Below are positions 56,248 to 64,000 of a DNA stretch of 64,000 nucleotides, piece after piece (the first letter of the stretch is position 1; each line of letters starts with the position of its first letter). The translations under genes were made by a program, and so were the position numbers. Under the pieces are notes generated by a model. The model had not been told where the DNA came from and made no database searches. It saw only the letters and a program-made list of their open reading frames with translations. The DNA is from Paracoccaceae bacterium. Its GTDB lineage: Bacteria > Pseudomonadota > Alphaproteobacteria > Rhodobacterales > Rhodobacteraceae. The stretch spans positions 62,001 through 126,000 of the forward strand of contig WRPH01000013.1 of NCBI GenBank assembly GCA_009773375.1, written 5' to 3'.

Positions 56248-57426
56248 CTACCCCCGCCGCAGCAACACCACCCCAATCCCCAACCCGCCCAAGGCCAAAC
56301 CCAGACCGACCCCGTAAATCAGCCCCGGCCCGCCCAGCGTCAGCAACCCCGCCCCCAGCGCGGGTGCCGCCGCCGAGGCCAGAATCGGTGCCACCGCCAC
56401 CGCGCCCGAAATCGTGCCAAAGCCGCGCCGCCCCAGAATATCCACGATCAGCATCGGCCGCAGGATCGACAGCAGCCCCACCCCCGCGCCTTGCAAGGCG
56501 GCAAAGCCAAAGATCAGCCCCGGCACCACCCCGGCCGCGATCAGCGCCACGCAAGCCAGCACCATGCCCGTCAAAGACCACAGCATCGCCCGCGCATTGC
56601 TCAGCCGCGCGCCCAGACCCAGCAGCACCAGCCGCCCCAACACCTGCGCAGGCCCGATCGACGAGGCCGCCAGCACCGCCATCGCCGCCGCCGCGCCACG
56701 GTCTTCAAACAGCATCAACACATAGGTCAAAAGGATGCCGTGATTGAGGTAAAGCATGCCAAACATCGCCGCCAGCGCCCAGAACGCCGGACGCCGCAGC
56801 GCCGCCGCCAGCGCACCCGGTTCAGGCTCGGGCCGCCCCGCTTGCGCCCGCTGCAAGCGCCGCAACTGCCGCACGCCATGAACATTCGCCAGCGCTGCCA
56901 GCAAAACCAGCCCGGCAAAGGCGATCAGCGCACCCTGCCCGCCAAACTGCCGCCCCAAAGCGTCGCCCAACGGAAACGCCAAAGTGCCGGCAAACCCCGC
57001 CACCAGCGTCACCTTGGTAATCGCACCGCGCGCCTCGGTTCCCAGCCGCCGGGTCAGAAAGGCAAAACAGCTTTCATAAAGACAACAGGCCTGCGCCACC
57101 CCGATCAGCGCCCAGATCAGGCTCCAGATCAGCGGATTGGGCGCAAACCCCAAAGCCGCCACGCCCAGCGCCGCCAGAACCGGCGCATAGCTCAGCATCG
57201 CGCCGCCCCAGCCCCGATCCACCCAAGCCCCGGTAAATGGCGTCAGCGCCGCCATCACCAGAAAGCCCAGCGTCGGCCCGAAGGCCAGCTCTGCCACCGA
57301 CCAGCCGGTTGCCGCCTGCAAATCCGGCAGCAAGGCCGGGAAGGCGTAATACACCCCGGCATAGGTCAGGGTCTGGCCAAGCGCCAACAGCCAGACCGCC
57401 CCCGCCTGCCCCGTCAAGGCTTTCAC
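56248..57426 (-). CDS. Major facilitator superfamily transporter
   Basis: A 392-residue transporter with about 12 membrane segments. It begins MKALTGQAGAVWLLALGQTL; a loop with basic residues RRLQRAQAGRPEPEPGAL splits the two halves, and the second half contains VVPGLIFGFAALQGAGVGLL. No substrate can be assigned. The start overlaps the peptidase stop by four bases (ATGA), so the two genes form one transcript. Confidence 0.82.
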   Translation of the reverse strand: MKALTGQAGAVWLLALGQTLTYAGVYYAFPALLPDLQAATGWSVAELAFGPTLGFLVMAALTPFTGAWVDRGWGGAMLSYAPVLAALGVAALGFAPNPLIWSLIWALIGVAQACCLYESCFAFLTRRLGTEARGAITKVTLVAGFAGTLAFPLGDALGRQFGGQGALIAFAGLVLLAALANVHGVRQLRRLQRAQAGRPEPEPGALAAALRRPAFWALAAMFGMLYLNHGILLTYVLMLFEDRGAAAAMAVLAASSIGPAQVLGRLVLLGLGARLSNARAMLWSLTGMVLACVALIAAGVVPGLIFGFAALQGAGVGLLSILRPMLIVDILGRRGFGTISGAVAVAPILASAAAPALGAGLLTLGGPGLIYGVGLGLALGGLGIGVVLLRRG

Positions 57427-58873
57427 AGCCGATACAGATCGCCGAACTTCGCCTCCAGATAATCCAGCAGCGGGCCTTCGCTCGGCTCAAAACCGCAGGC
57501 TGCGGCAATAGTGGCACGCGGCTGCCGCAAGCCGCCATGGCGCTGCACCGCCTCGCGCAGCCAGCCCGTCGCCCCCGAGGTGTCGCCCCGCGCCAGCGCC
57601 GCATCCAGATCCGGCACCGCCGCCCGCATCGCCTTGTTCAGACAGCCGGCATAGACATTGCCCAAGGTGTAGGTCGGGAAATAGCCAAACAGCCCCACCG
57701 ACCAATGCACATCCTGCAACAGCCCATGCGCCGGGCGATCCACCGCCACGCCGAAATCGGCAAGGAAGCGGTCATTCCACGCAGCCTCCAGATCCTTCAC
57801 CGCCAGATCACCCGCATCATGATGTGCAGGTTGTAATGCACCTCATCGGCTTCGGTGCGGATATAGCCCGGCTGCACCCGGTTCACCGCGCGGTAAAAGC
57901 CCTCTGGCCCATCGACATTCAGCGGGCCGAAGCGTTCCACCATCTGCCCGTGCATCCACGTCGTAAAGCCGCGCCCGCGCCCGATCTGGTTTTCGTAAAT
58001 CCGGCTCTGGCTTTCATGCACGCCCATCGACACGCCATGACCGAGCGGCGTCAGCGCATAGTCGGGGTCAATCGCCAGTTCATAGCTGGAATGGCCAACC
58101 TCATGAATTGTCGAGTAAATGCAGTTGAACGGATCGCTTTCCACCACCCGCGTGGTGATCCGGCTGTCATCGCCGCCGCCCGAGCTGAACGGATGCACCG
58201 CCAGATCAATCCGCCCCCGGCTCCAGTCATAGCCGAAGGCGCTTGCCATATCCCGCGCCAGCCGCAACTGCGTCTCTTGCGCGAAATGCCCCTGCAAGGC
58301 GGGCGGGGCTTCGCAAGCCAACACCGCCGCGCGCAAATCCACCAGCCGGGGCCGCATCCGATCAAACATGTCACCGAGCGATTCCGCCGTAGCGCCCGGC
58401 TCGTAATCGTCGATCAACGCATCATAAAGATCGCCGCCTTCGGCCAGACATTCCGCTTCCTGCCGCTTCAGCGCGATAACTTCGGCCAAGGTCGGCAGGA
58501 AATCCGCCACCTTGTCCGCCGCCCGCGCCCCGGCCCAGATGCCCTGCGCCACCGAGGTCAGCCGCGCCAAAGCCTCTGCCAGATCACCCGGCACCTTGAC
58601 CGCGCGCAGGTAAGCCCGCTCGATCTGGTAAAGCTGCGCCACAGCCACGTCATCCACCGCGTCGGCATCGGCCAGCCACTGCGCGATCTGCGGGTTGGTG
58701 CGGCGCGCATGCAACACGCCTTCCATCGCCGCCATTTCCTCGCCGCGCTGCTCGGCCCCGCCGCGCGGCATCATGGTTTCCTGATCCCAGCCCAGCCGTT
58801 CGGCCACCTTGGCCAAAGCCTCGGTCTGGCGCTGATAGGCCATCAGCTCTGCATACGCGGTGTTGTTCGTCAT
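57423..58873 (-). pseudogene. M32-family metallocarboxypeptidase, disrupted by a short deletion with frameshift near 57811-57815
   Basis: A zinc carboxypeptidase of the Taq/M32 type in two frames. The first part (from ATG 58873, MTNNTAYAELMAYQ) carries the zinc motif STIHEVGHSSYEL (HExxH) and the HES motif GVHESQSRIYENQIGRGRGF, then ADEVHYNLHIMMR, where the frame is lost. The second frame starts at about DLAVKDLEAAWNDRFLADFG and continues to the normal C-terminus, ending EAKFGDLYRL. As I recall relatives, roughly nine residues (like FDLERALIA) are missing between the two, about 28 bases. The ATG overlaps the ctaA stop (ATGA). Pseudogene or assembly error. Confidence 0.82.
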
Positions 58874-60036
58874 GCCGTCCCCTCCCGGATCGAGCCCGCC
58901 ACCGGATAGGCCGACAAATGCCGCGCCCGGATGATCAGAACCCACAAGAATACCGCACCGATCTGATGCGTGATCGCCACATGCGCCTGCGCCGACGTCA
59001 GCACCGCGAAAATCCCCAAGGCCACCTGCGCCAGCAACATCGCCATCACCGCATGAAACGCCCCACGCGTCGCCTGATAGGCCGATTTGCGCCCGCGCAG
59101 CCAGACCACCACGCCAAAGGCAAACAGCAGATAGCCCGACATCCGGTGAATAAACTGCACCAGCCCCGGATTTTCAAAGAACGCATGCCAGACCGGCAAA
59201 GCCCCGCCCTGCCCGTCCGCCACATAAAACGCATCCGCCGGAAAGAACTGCCCGTTCATCAAGGGCCAGGTCGGAAACGCCCGGCCCGCATCAATCCCGG
59301 CCACCAGCGCCCCCAGCAGGATCTGCAGAAAGGCAAAATGCATCAGCCCGGTGGCAAGCCCGACCAGCTTGCGCTCAGCCCCGCGCCGCGCCACCAAAAG
59401 ATCGGTCTCCGACCGCCCCAGCAGAAACACATGTGCCGCAATCAGCCCCAGAATCACAAAGGCCAGCCCCAGATGTGTCGCCAGCCGATACGAGGCCACG
59501 TCCACCATCGCCCCGGTCAACCCGCTCGATACCATCCACCAGCCAATCGCGCCCTGCAGCCCGCCCAACACACCGATGCCCAGCAACCGCCCGGTCCAGC
59601 CGACCGGCACCTTGCGCGCCAGCACAAAGCCAAAGAACCCGACCGCCCAAACCAAGCCGATCACCCGGCCCAACTGGCGATGCCCCCATTCCCACCAGAA
59701 GATGCTCTTGAACGCCTCCAGCGTCATCGCAGAGTTCTGCAGCTGAAATTCCGGGCTGGCCTGATATTTCGCAAACTCCGCCGCCCAATCGGCGTCAGAC
59801 AATGGCGGGATCGCCCCCGTCACCGGCTTCCATTCAGTGATCGACAGCCCCGAATCCGTCAGCCGGGTCAGACCGCCCACCACGATCATGCTGGCGACCA
59901 ACAGAAAGATCAGCACCAGCCAGGCCCGGATGCCGCGCCGCGCGCCCTTGCCCGCGCCGTCGATCAAACCGCCCTGCGGCACCACCGGTGCCTGCGCCGC
60001 ACCCACCTCTTCGAAAAGCTTGCGTTTTGTGGCCAT
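58870..60036 (-). CDS. ctaA: Heme A synthase (CtaA/COX15)
   Basis: A 388-residue membrane enzyme that turns heme O into heme A for cytochrome c oxidase. Eight helices with conserved heme ligands in motifs GLTRLTDSGLSITEWKPVTG, WEWGHRQLGRVIGLVW, ATHLGLAFVILGLIAAHV, FIHRMSGYLLFAFGVVVW and AHVAITHQIGAVFLW. The length fits the alphaproteobacterial type 2 form. The ATG at 60036 follows the repeat at 60103-60167 by some 70 bases. It is followed by the peptidase gene with an ATGA overlap. Confidence 0.93.
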   Translation of the reverse strand: MATKRKLFEEVGAAQAPVVPQGGLIDGAGKGARRGIRAWLVLIFLLVASMIVVGGLTRLTDSGLSITEWKPVTGAIPPLSDADWAAEFAKYQASPEFQLQNSAMTLEAFKSIFWWEWGHRQLGRVIGLVWAVGFFGFVLARKVPVGWTGRLLGIGVLGGLQGAIGWWMVSSGLTGAMVDVASYRLATHLGLAFVILGLIAAHVFLLGRSETDLLVARRGAERKLVGLATGLMHFAFLQILLGALVAGIDAGRAFPTWPLMNGQFFPADAFYVADGQGGALPVWHAFFENPGLVQFIHRMSGYLLFAFGVVVWLRGRKSAYQATRGAFHAVMAMLLAQVALGIFAVLTSAQAHVAITHQIGAVFLWVLIIRARHLSAYPVAGSIREGTA

Positions 60037-60102
60037 CTGCGCCCCCTTTACTTGGGCCAGACACTAGGGCGCACCCCAGCCAGCTTCAAGGGCTGCCACG
60101 GT

Positions 60103-60167
60103 CATCCTCTCTGCCCAAATATCCCGGGGAGTCTGATTGGCCTGCCAATCAGACGGGGCAGAGCCCC
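60103..60167. repeat. CATC...AAATATCCCGGGG head followed by two hairpins
   Basis: Head CATCCTCTCTGCCCAAATAT and CCCGGGG (60103-60129). Then GTCTGATTGGC with GCCAATCAGAC (60131-60141 and 60144-60154) and GGGGC with GCCCC (60155-60159 and 60163-60167, loop AGA). Same head family as 34075-34154 and 61776-61832. Lies between ctaA and the GMC oxidoreductase. Confidence 0.75.
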
Positions 60168-60185
60168 ACTGCCTGCCCGCGCGTT

Positions 60186-61673
60186 TCAGCCCACCTGCAA
60201 GATATGCCGTCCCACCCGCAACGCCAGCGCCGCCACCGTCAAAGACGGGTTCGCCGCAGCCGAAGTCGGCAATACCGAAGCATCGACAACGCGCAAATTC
60301 TCCAGATCATGCGCCCGGCACCACGGATCCACCACTGACGTTGCCGGGTCATGCCCCATCCGCGCCGTGCCGCATTGGTGGCTGGGGGTGCGCTTTTCAA
60401 AGGTCTTGCTCAACACCAGCGGCCAGCCAGCCTTTTTCAACACCGCGCGCAGTTTGGCATTCAGCGCCGCATGCGCCGCCCAGTTCGACCGCTCCCACTT
60501 CAACACGATCTGGCCGTCGCGCAGGAACACTCGGCTTTCCGGGTTCGGCAAATCCTCCGACATCGTCATCAGATGCACCGAATGATCCGCCAGCCAGCGC
60601 GCCAGCGGCAAGGGCAGACCCGACTCAGCCGCCATGATCTCGCCGGTGATGCGGCCCAGCATCTGCACATTGCCCAAAGGCTCGCCGTTCGGCCCACCCT
60701 TAAGATACCAGTCGTTCAGCTGAATGGTCTTCTCATAAACGCTGCGATTGCGGCGGAACGGGCTGACCCCCAGCACCGCCGTTATATTGTGGTTCATGAA
60801 ATTGCGGCCGACCTGATCCGAGCCGTTCGCAAGCCCGCCCGGATGCTCGGCACTGGCCGAGGCCAGCAGCAAAGCCGCCGATTTCACCGCCCCCGCGCAC
60901 AGGCAGACCTGCGGCGCCGAAATCCGCTCGACCACGCCGCCGCGTTCAAACTCCACCGCCGTCACCCGCCGACCCGCCGCAATCAACCGCGTCACCTTGG
61001 CATTGCGGATCAGCGTCACATTCGGATGCGCCAAAGCCTGCGCCAGCCCGATGGTTTCGGCATCCATCTTGCCGCCACGGGTGTTCGGAAAGCCGTCAAA
61101 CGTCACCGCACCGCCCTTCAGCCACAGCTCAATATCCACCCCCAGCGGCAAAGCCCCCGGATGCAAACCCTGCGCTTTCAATCGGTTGCACAGATCGACT
61201 ATATCCGGCTCATGCGGCACCGGCGGGTGCGGATAGGGCCGCGAGTGTGCAGGCTCGGTGGGGTCTTCGCCCAAAGCGCCGCGCACCTGATACATCTCCT
61301 CCGCCGCCTGATAGTCCGGCTCGAATTCCTCATAGCTCATCGGCCAGCCCGGCGCAGTGCCACCCATATGCCGCAAGGGCCTGAAATCCTCGGCCCGATA
61401 GCGCATCAACACCGCGCCATAGAATTTCGAATTGCCGCCCGGATGGTAATAATTGTTCGGCGCAAAACTGCCGCCATCGGCATCGAGCCAGCTTTCCTTC
61501 GGGCTGAAAAACCCCGACCCGAACACCGCCCAAGGGTCACGCGCCTGCGGGCAATCAGCCAACCAGTCGCCGCGCTCCAATATGGTGATCTTGCGCCCCG
61601 AAGGTGCCAGCGCCGCCGCCAGCGTCGCCCCGCCCATGCCAGAACCGATGATCAGAATATCCGGGGTGCTCAT
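60186..61673 (-). CDS. GMC-family FAD oxidoreductase
   Basis: A 495-residue flavoprotein of the glucose-methanol-choline type. The FAD motif DILIIGSGMGGATLAAALAPSG is at the N-terminus, the PNNYYHPGGNSKFYG region binds the isoalloxazine, and the C-terminal block HQCGTARMGHDPATS with VVDASVLPTSAAANPSLTVAALA carries the catalytic histidine region. Substrate unknown (choline, glucose and alcohols are family substrates). Starts MSTPDILIIGSG at 61673. It is separated from ctaA and trmJ by palindromic repeats on each side. Confidence 0.85.
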   Translation of the reverse strand: MSTPDILIIGSGMGGATLAAALAPSGRKITILERGDWLADCPQARDPWAVFGSGFFSPKESWLDADGGSFAPNNYYHPGGNSKFYGAVLMRYRAEDFRPLRHMGGTAPGWPMSYEEFEPDYQAAEEMYQVRGALGEDPTEPAHSRPYPHPPVPHEPDIVDLCNRLKAQGLHPGALPLGVDIELWLKGGAVTFDGFPNTRGGKMDAETIGLAQALAHPNVTLIRNAKVTRLIAAGRRVTAVEFERGGVVERISAPQVCLCAGAVKSAALLLASASAEHPGGLANGSDQVGRNFMNHNITAVLGVSPFRRNRSVYEKTIQLNDWYLKGGPNGEPLGNVQMLGRITGEIMAAESGLPLPLARWLADHSVHLMTMSEDLPNPESRVFLRDGQIVLKWERSNWAAHAALNAKLRAVLKKAGWPLVLSKTFEKRTPSHQCGTARMGHDPATSVVDPWCRAHDLENLRVVDASVLPTSAAANPSLTVAALALRVGRHILQVG

Positions 61674-61775
61674 GGGGCCTCGCGCAAGATGTTATCGCAA
61701 ACATCTTCGCAGAACCCGCCGCCCGCGTCACGCCCAGATCGCGGCGAACACGCAAACAACGCCGCATTCCAGCTT

Positions 61776-61832
61776 CATCTTGGCAAAAATACTCCGGGGT
61801 GAGGCGCAACGCGCCGAGGGGCAGCGCCCCTC
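61776..61832. repeat. CATCTTGGC...ACTCCGGGG head followed by two hairpins
   Basis: Head CATCTTGGCAAAAATACTCC then GGGG (61776-61799). Then GGCGC with GCGCC (61803-61807 and 61811-61815, loop AAC) and GAGGGGC with GCCCCTC (61816-61822 and 61826-61832, loop AGC). Third copy of the head family seen in this window. Confidence 0.8.
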
Positions 61833-61922
61833 TGCCCGGCTCAAACCTTAACAAAGCCTGAATCGGCCATGATCAACCAACTGAAATACAACACAAAAAT
61901 TTGGTCCCGAGTTGGGACCGCC

Positions 61923-62660
61923 CTATTCCCCCTGCTGGCGCAGCTTGTAGGCAATCTGCCGCAACATGCCATGAAAGGTCTGCACCTCCGCGCGGGTCAA
62001 CCCCAACCGCGACCACATGTTGCGCAGGCTGGCCTTCATCCCCGCCACCTTCGCTTCCGGAAAGAAGAACCCTGCCGCCTCCAGCCGTTCCTCAAAGTGA
62101 TCGCCCAGCTTTTCGACCTCGATCGCACTGGCAAACTCGGTCCGCGCCATTTCCTGCACCACCCCCGCCGCAGGCTCGGTCTGCCGCCGCCACTCATACC
62201 CCATCAACAGCACGCATTGCGCCAGGTTGAGCGAGGCAAACTCCGGGTTGACCGGCACCGTCACGATCGCATTGGCCAGCACCACATCTTCGTTCTCCAG
62301 CCCCGCCCGCTCCGGCCCGAACAGCACGCCGACCTTCTTGCCCGCCGCGACCAGTGCCCGAGCATGTTCCATCGCCGCCTCCGGCGTATAGACCGGCTTG
62401 GTCAGCTCCCGCCCCCGCGCCGTGGTGGCAAAGATGAAATCACAATCCGCAATCGCGGCCTGCACATCCGGGAACAACCCGGCCTGATCCAGCACCCGCC
62501 CCGCCCCCGACGCCATCGCCACCGCCGCCGAATTCGGCCAGCCATCACGCGGAGCCACGATCCGCATCCGCTCCAGCCCGAAATTCAGCATCGCCCGCGC
62601 GGCGGCACCGATATTCTCGCCCATCTGCGGGCGCACAAGAATGAATGCAGGCGGGATCAT
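61923..62660 (-). CDS. trmJ: tRNA (cytidine/uridine-2'-O-)-methyltransferase TrmJ
   Basis: A 245-residue SPOUT-class methyltransferase that modifies position 32 of tRNAs. Typical elements are the SPOUT start PPAFILVRPQMGENIGAAAR, FATTARGRELTKPVYTPEAA, and the SAM knot KKVGVLFGPERAGLENEDV and VPVNPEFASLNLAQCVLL. ATG at 62660 is the usual start; the frame extends upstream without support. It is divergent from the thiamine phosphate synthase gene (102-base gap). Confidence 0.93.
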   Translation of the reverse strand: MIPPAFILVRPQMGENIGAAARAMLNFGLERMRIVAPRDGWPNSAAVAMASGAGRVLDQAGLFPDVQAAIADCDFIFATTARGRELTKPVYTPEAAMEHARALVAAGKKVGVLFGPERAGLENEDVVLANAIVTVPVNPEFASLNLAQCVLLMGYEWRRQTEPAAGVVQEMARTEFASAIEVEKLGDHFEERLEAAGFFFPEAKVAGMKASLRNMWSRLGLTRAEVQTFHGMLRQIAYKLRQQGE

Positions 62661-62762
62661 CGGCAACCTCTGGTAAAGATGTCGCCTGATACGCCAGCCC
62701 GGCTTCCTAGCCAAGCCCGCCAATCTGCGCTATCAGGGGCCAACTTCATGCAGGAACACGCC

Positions 62763-63383
62763 ATGGCCGACCAAGACCGCCCGCAGATCACCCTGATCAC
62801 CCCGCCCGCGATTGATCTGGAAACCTTCCCCGACCGGCTTGCCGCCGTTCTGGACAGCACCGAGATCGCCTGCGTCCGCCTTGCCTTGGCGGGCAAGGAC
62901 GAAGACATGATCCAACGCGCCGCCGACGCCTGCCGGCTGGTCAGCCACGCCCGCGACGTGGCCATCGTGATCGAAAACCACATGCTGATGGTGCAGCGGC
63001 TCGGCCTTGACGGGGTGCACCTGACCGATGGTGCCCGGCAAGTGCGGTACGTTCGCAAGGAACTGGGCAGCGATGCGATTGTCGGCAGCTTTTGCGGCGT
63101 CACCCGGCACGAGGGCATGAATGCAGGCGAGGCCGGGGCGGATTATGTCGCCTTCGGCCCGGTCGGCACCACACCGCTGGGCACCGGCGAGCAGGTGGAG
63201 TTTGATCTGTTCGAATGGTGGAGCCAGGTCATCGAAGTGCCGGTGATCGCCGAAGGCGCCCTGACCCGCGAGTTGGTTGCGAAGTTTGGCCCGGTCACGG
63301 ATTTCTTCGGCATTGGCGAGGAAATCTGGGCCGCAGAAGACCCCGTGCTGGCGTTGAAAGAGCTGATCGCCCCGCTCGGCTAA
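62763..63383 (+). CDS. Thiamine phosphate synthase-like protein (TMP synthase superfamily)
   Basis: A 206-residue TIM barrel. VHLTDGARQVRYVRKELGSD and IVGSFCGVTRHEGMNAGEAG, ADYVAFGPVGTTPLG are the family's phosphate/pyrophosphate loops; the usual TMP synthase joins the pyrimidine and thiazole parts of thiamine. The stand-alone position, without other thi genes, leaves a ThiE-like paralogue possible. ATG at 62763 has AGGA at good spacing; another at 62748 is in frame. Confidence 0.82.
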   Translation: MADQDRPQITLITPPAIDLETFPDRLAAVLDSTEIACVRLALAGKDEDMIQRAADACRLVSHARDVAIVIENHMLMVQRLGLDGVHLTDGARQVRYVRKELGSDAIVGSFCGVTRHEGMNAGEAGADYVAFGPVGTTPLGTGEQVEFDLFEWWSQVIEVPVIAEGALTRELVAKFGPVTDFFGIGEEIWAAEDPVLALKELIAPLG

Positions 63384-63418
63384 GGAGCCACTGGGTTAAG
63401 CGGAAATCGGTCTTGCCG

Positions 63419-64000
63419 CTAGGTCTCTGCCAAAGGATGGCTGGCGCGGATCACCCGCTCGCAATGCGCGGCAAGCTCTTTTCGGCTGGCAAAGGCATCC
63501 ACCGGCACTTCCGGGTGAAAGATCACTTCAACCCGACCCTGCTTGCGGGCGGCCAATATCTGCAACAGGTGCGGCGCAAAATCCATCTCGCCCCACCAGC
63601 CATAAAACCGCGGATCTTCGCCCTGGGGCGCGTGATAGGCGACCGTCACAGGCTGGATATACAGAATCCGGTCCAGCCCGTGACTGTAAAACGCCGCAAA
63701 CAGCGTTGATTTGAACGGCAGAACCCGGATCGCATCGGTGCTGGTGCCCTCGGGAAAGAACATCAGCTTGTGGCCCGCGCGCAGACGGTCTTCAAACACC
63801 GCTTGTTGCCGCTTCGCCTCGCTGCCCTTGCGGGCGATAAACACTGTGCCAGTGGCGCGGGCGAGCCAGCCGATACCGGGCCAGCTTTCGACCTCGGATT
63901 TCGAGACAAAATACACCCGCTGCACCGCATTCAGCGCAAAGATGTCCAGCCATGACGAATGGTTGGCCACCACCGCGCCCTTTTGCTGCATCGGCACCCC
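63419..64000 (-). CDS. 1-acyl-sn-glycerol-3-phosphate acyltransferase (PlsC family), 5' end beyond the right edge
   Basis: The C-terminal about 193 residues of a lysophosphatidic acid acyltransferase lie in the window. The acyltransferase motif NHSSWLDIFAL (NHx4D) is near the visible N-terminal end, with FPEGTSTDAIRVLPFK as the third motif and IQPVTVAYHAP following. It makes phosphatidic acid for membrane lipids. The true start is to the right of position 64000. It converges with the thiamine synthase gene 36 bases away. Confidence 0.88.
   Translation of the reverse strand, partial: GVPMQQKGAVVANHSSWLDIFALNAVQRVYFVSKSEVESWPGIGWLARATGTVFIARKGSEAKRQQAVFEDRLRAGHKLMFFPEGTSTDAIRVLPFKSTLFAAFYSHGLDRILYIQPVTVAYHAPQGEDPRFYGWWGEMDFAPHLLQILAARKQGRVEVIFHPEVPVDAFASRKELAAHCERVIRASHPLAET

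Overview
The window is a GC-rich alphaproteobacterial chromosome segment. It looks like a member of the Rhodobacteraceae/Paracoccaceae (the Rhodobacter, Gemmobacter, Tabrizicola neighbourhood). Supporting signs are the order of its division and cell-wall (dcw) cluster, tandem DUF2484 genes inside that cluster, an F1-ATPase zeta-subunit gene, a betaine-homocysteine methyltransferase near a free corrinoid protein and a DUF1638 gene, and a CcaF1-type DUF1127 gene followed by CCTCCTCCC hairpin RNAs. No rRNA, tRNA, CRISPR array, transposase or prophage was seen.

Layout. 1-6582: a leftward run of six genes encoding two ABC exporters, one DevBCA-like and one with a MacB/FtsX-type permease that is frameshifted here. 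6824-9642: a SulP anion transporter and a zinc alcohol dehydrogenase, convergent and overlapping by four bases. 9775-11392: purS and purC, then the divergent ATPase zeta inhibitor. 11576-17451: an MprF-like lipid aminoacyl transferase, bmt, a radical SAM protein, a corrinoid protein, a small membrane protein and DUF1638; bmt, the corrinoid protein and DUF1638 look like parts of a split B12-dependent methionine synthase. 17535-19303: a D-lactate/glycolate-type FAD oxidase and an NTF2-like protein.

19319-44552: recN, bamD, lpxC and the whole dcw cluster, leftward in the order mraZ rsmH ftsL ftsI murE murF mraY murD ftsW murG murC DUF2484 DUF2484 murB ddl ftsQ ftsA ftsZ. Two non-division genes interrupt it, a rightward beta-barrel-like gene between mraY and murD and a GFA-family gene between murD and ftsW. 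The mraZ leader contains a strong terminator and probably makes an UpsM-type small RNA.

45195-51302: an Mrp/ApbC iron-sulfur carrier, a DUF1127 (CcaF1-like) gene with an array of six two-hairpin CcsR-like RNA units behind it, a BenE-family transporter and a UvrD/PcrA helicase. 51303-64000: pyruvate carboxylase (disrupted), a hotdog thioesterase, an enoyl-CoA hydratase, an MFS transporter, an M32 carboxypeptidase (disrupted), heme A synthase, a GMC oxidoreductase, TrmJ, thiamine phosphate synthase and a partial acyltransferase.

The most interesting signals are the expanded CcsR-like array, the three genes that all seem to have lost a short internal segment together with the reading frame (ABC permease, pyc, M32 peptidase), and several families of intergenic palindromes. 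Those are a conserved CATCTTGG...AAATAT-type head followed by variable hairpins, pairs of perfect hairpins at gene ends, two roughly 100-bp nested palindromes, and a 48-bp element present in inverted orientation on both sides of murD.
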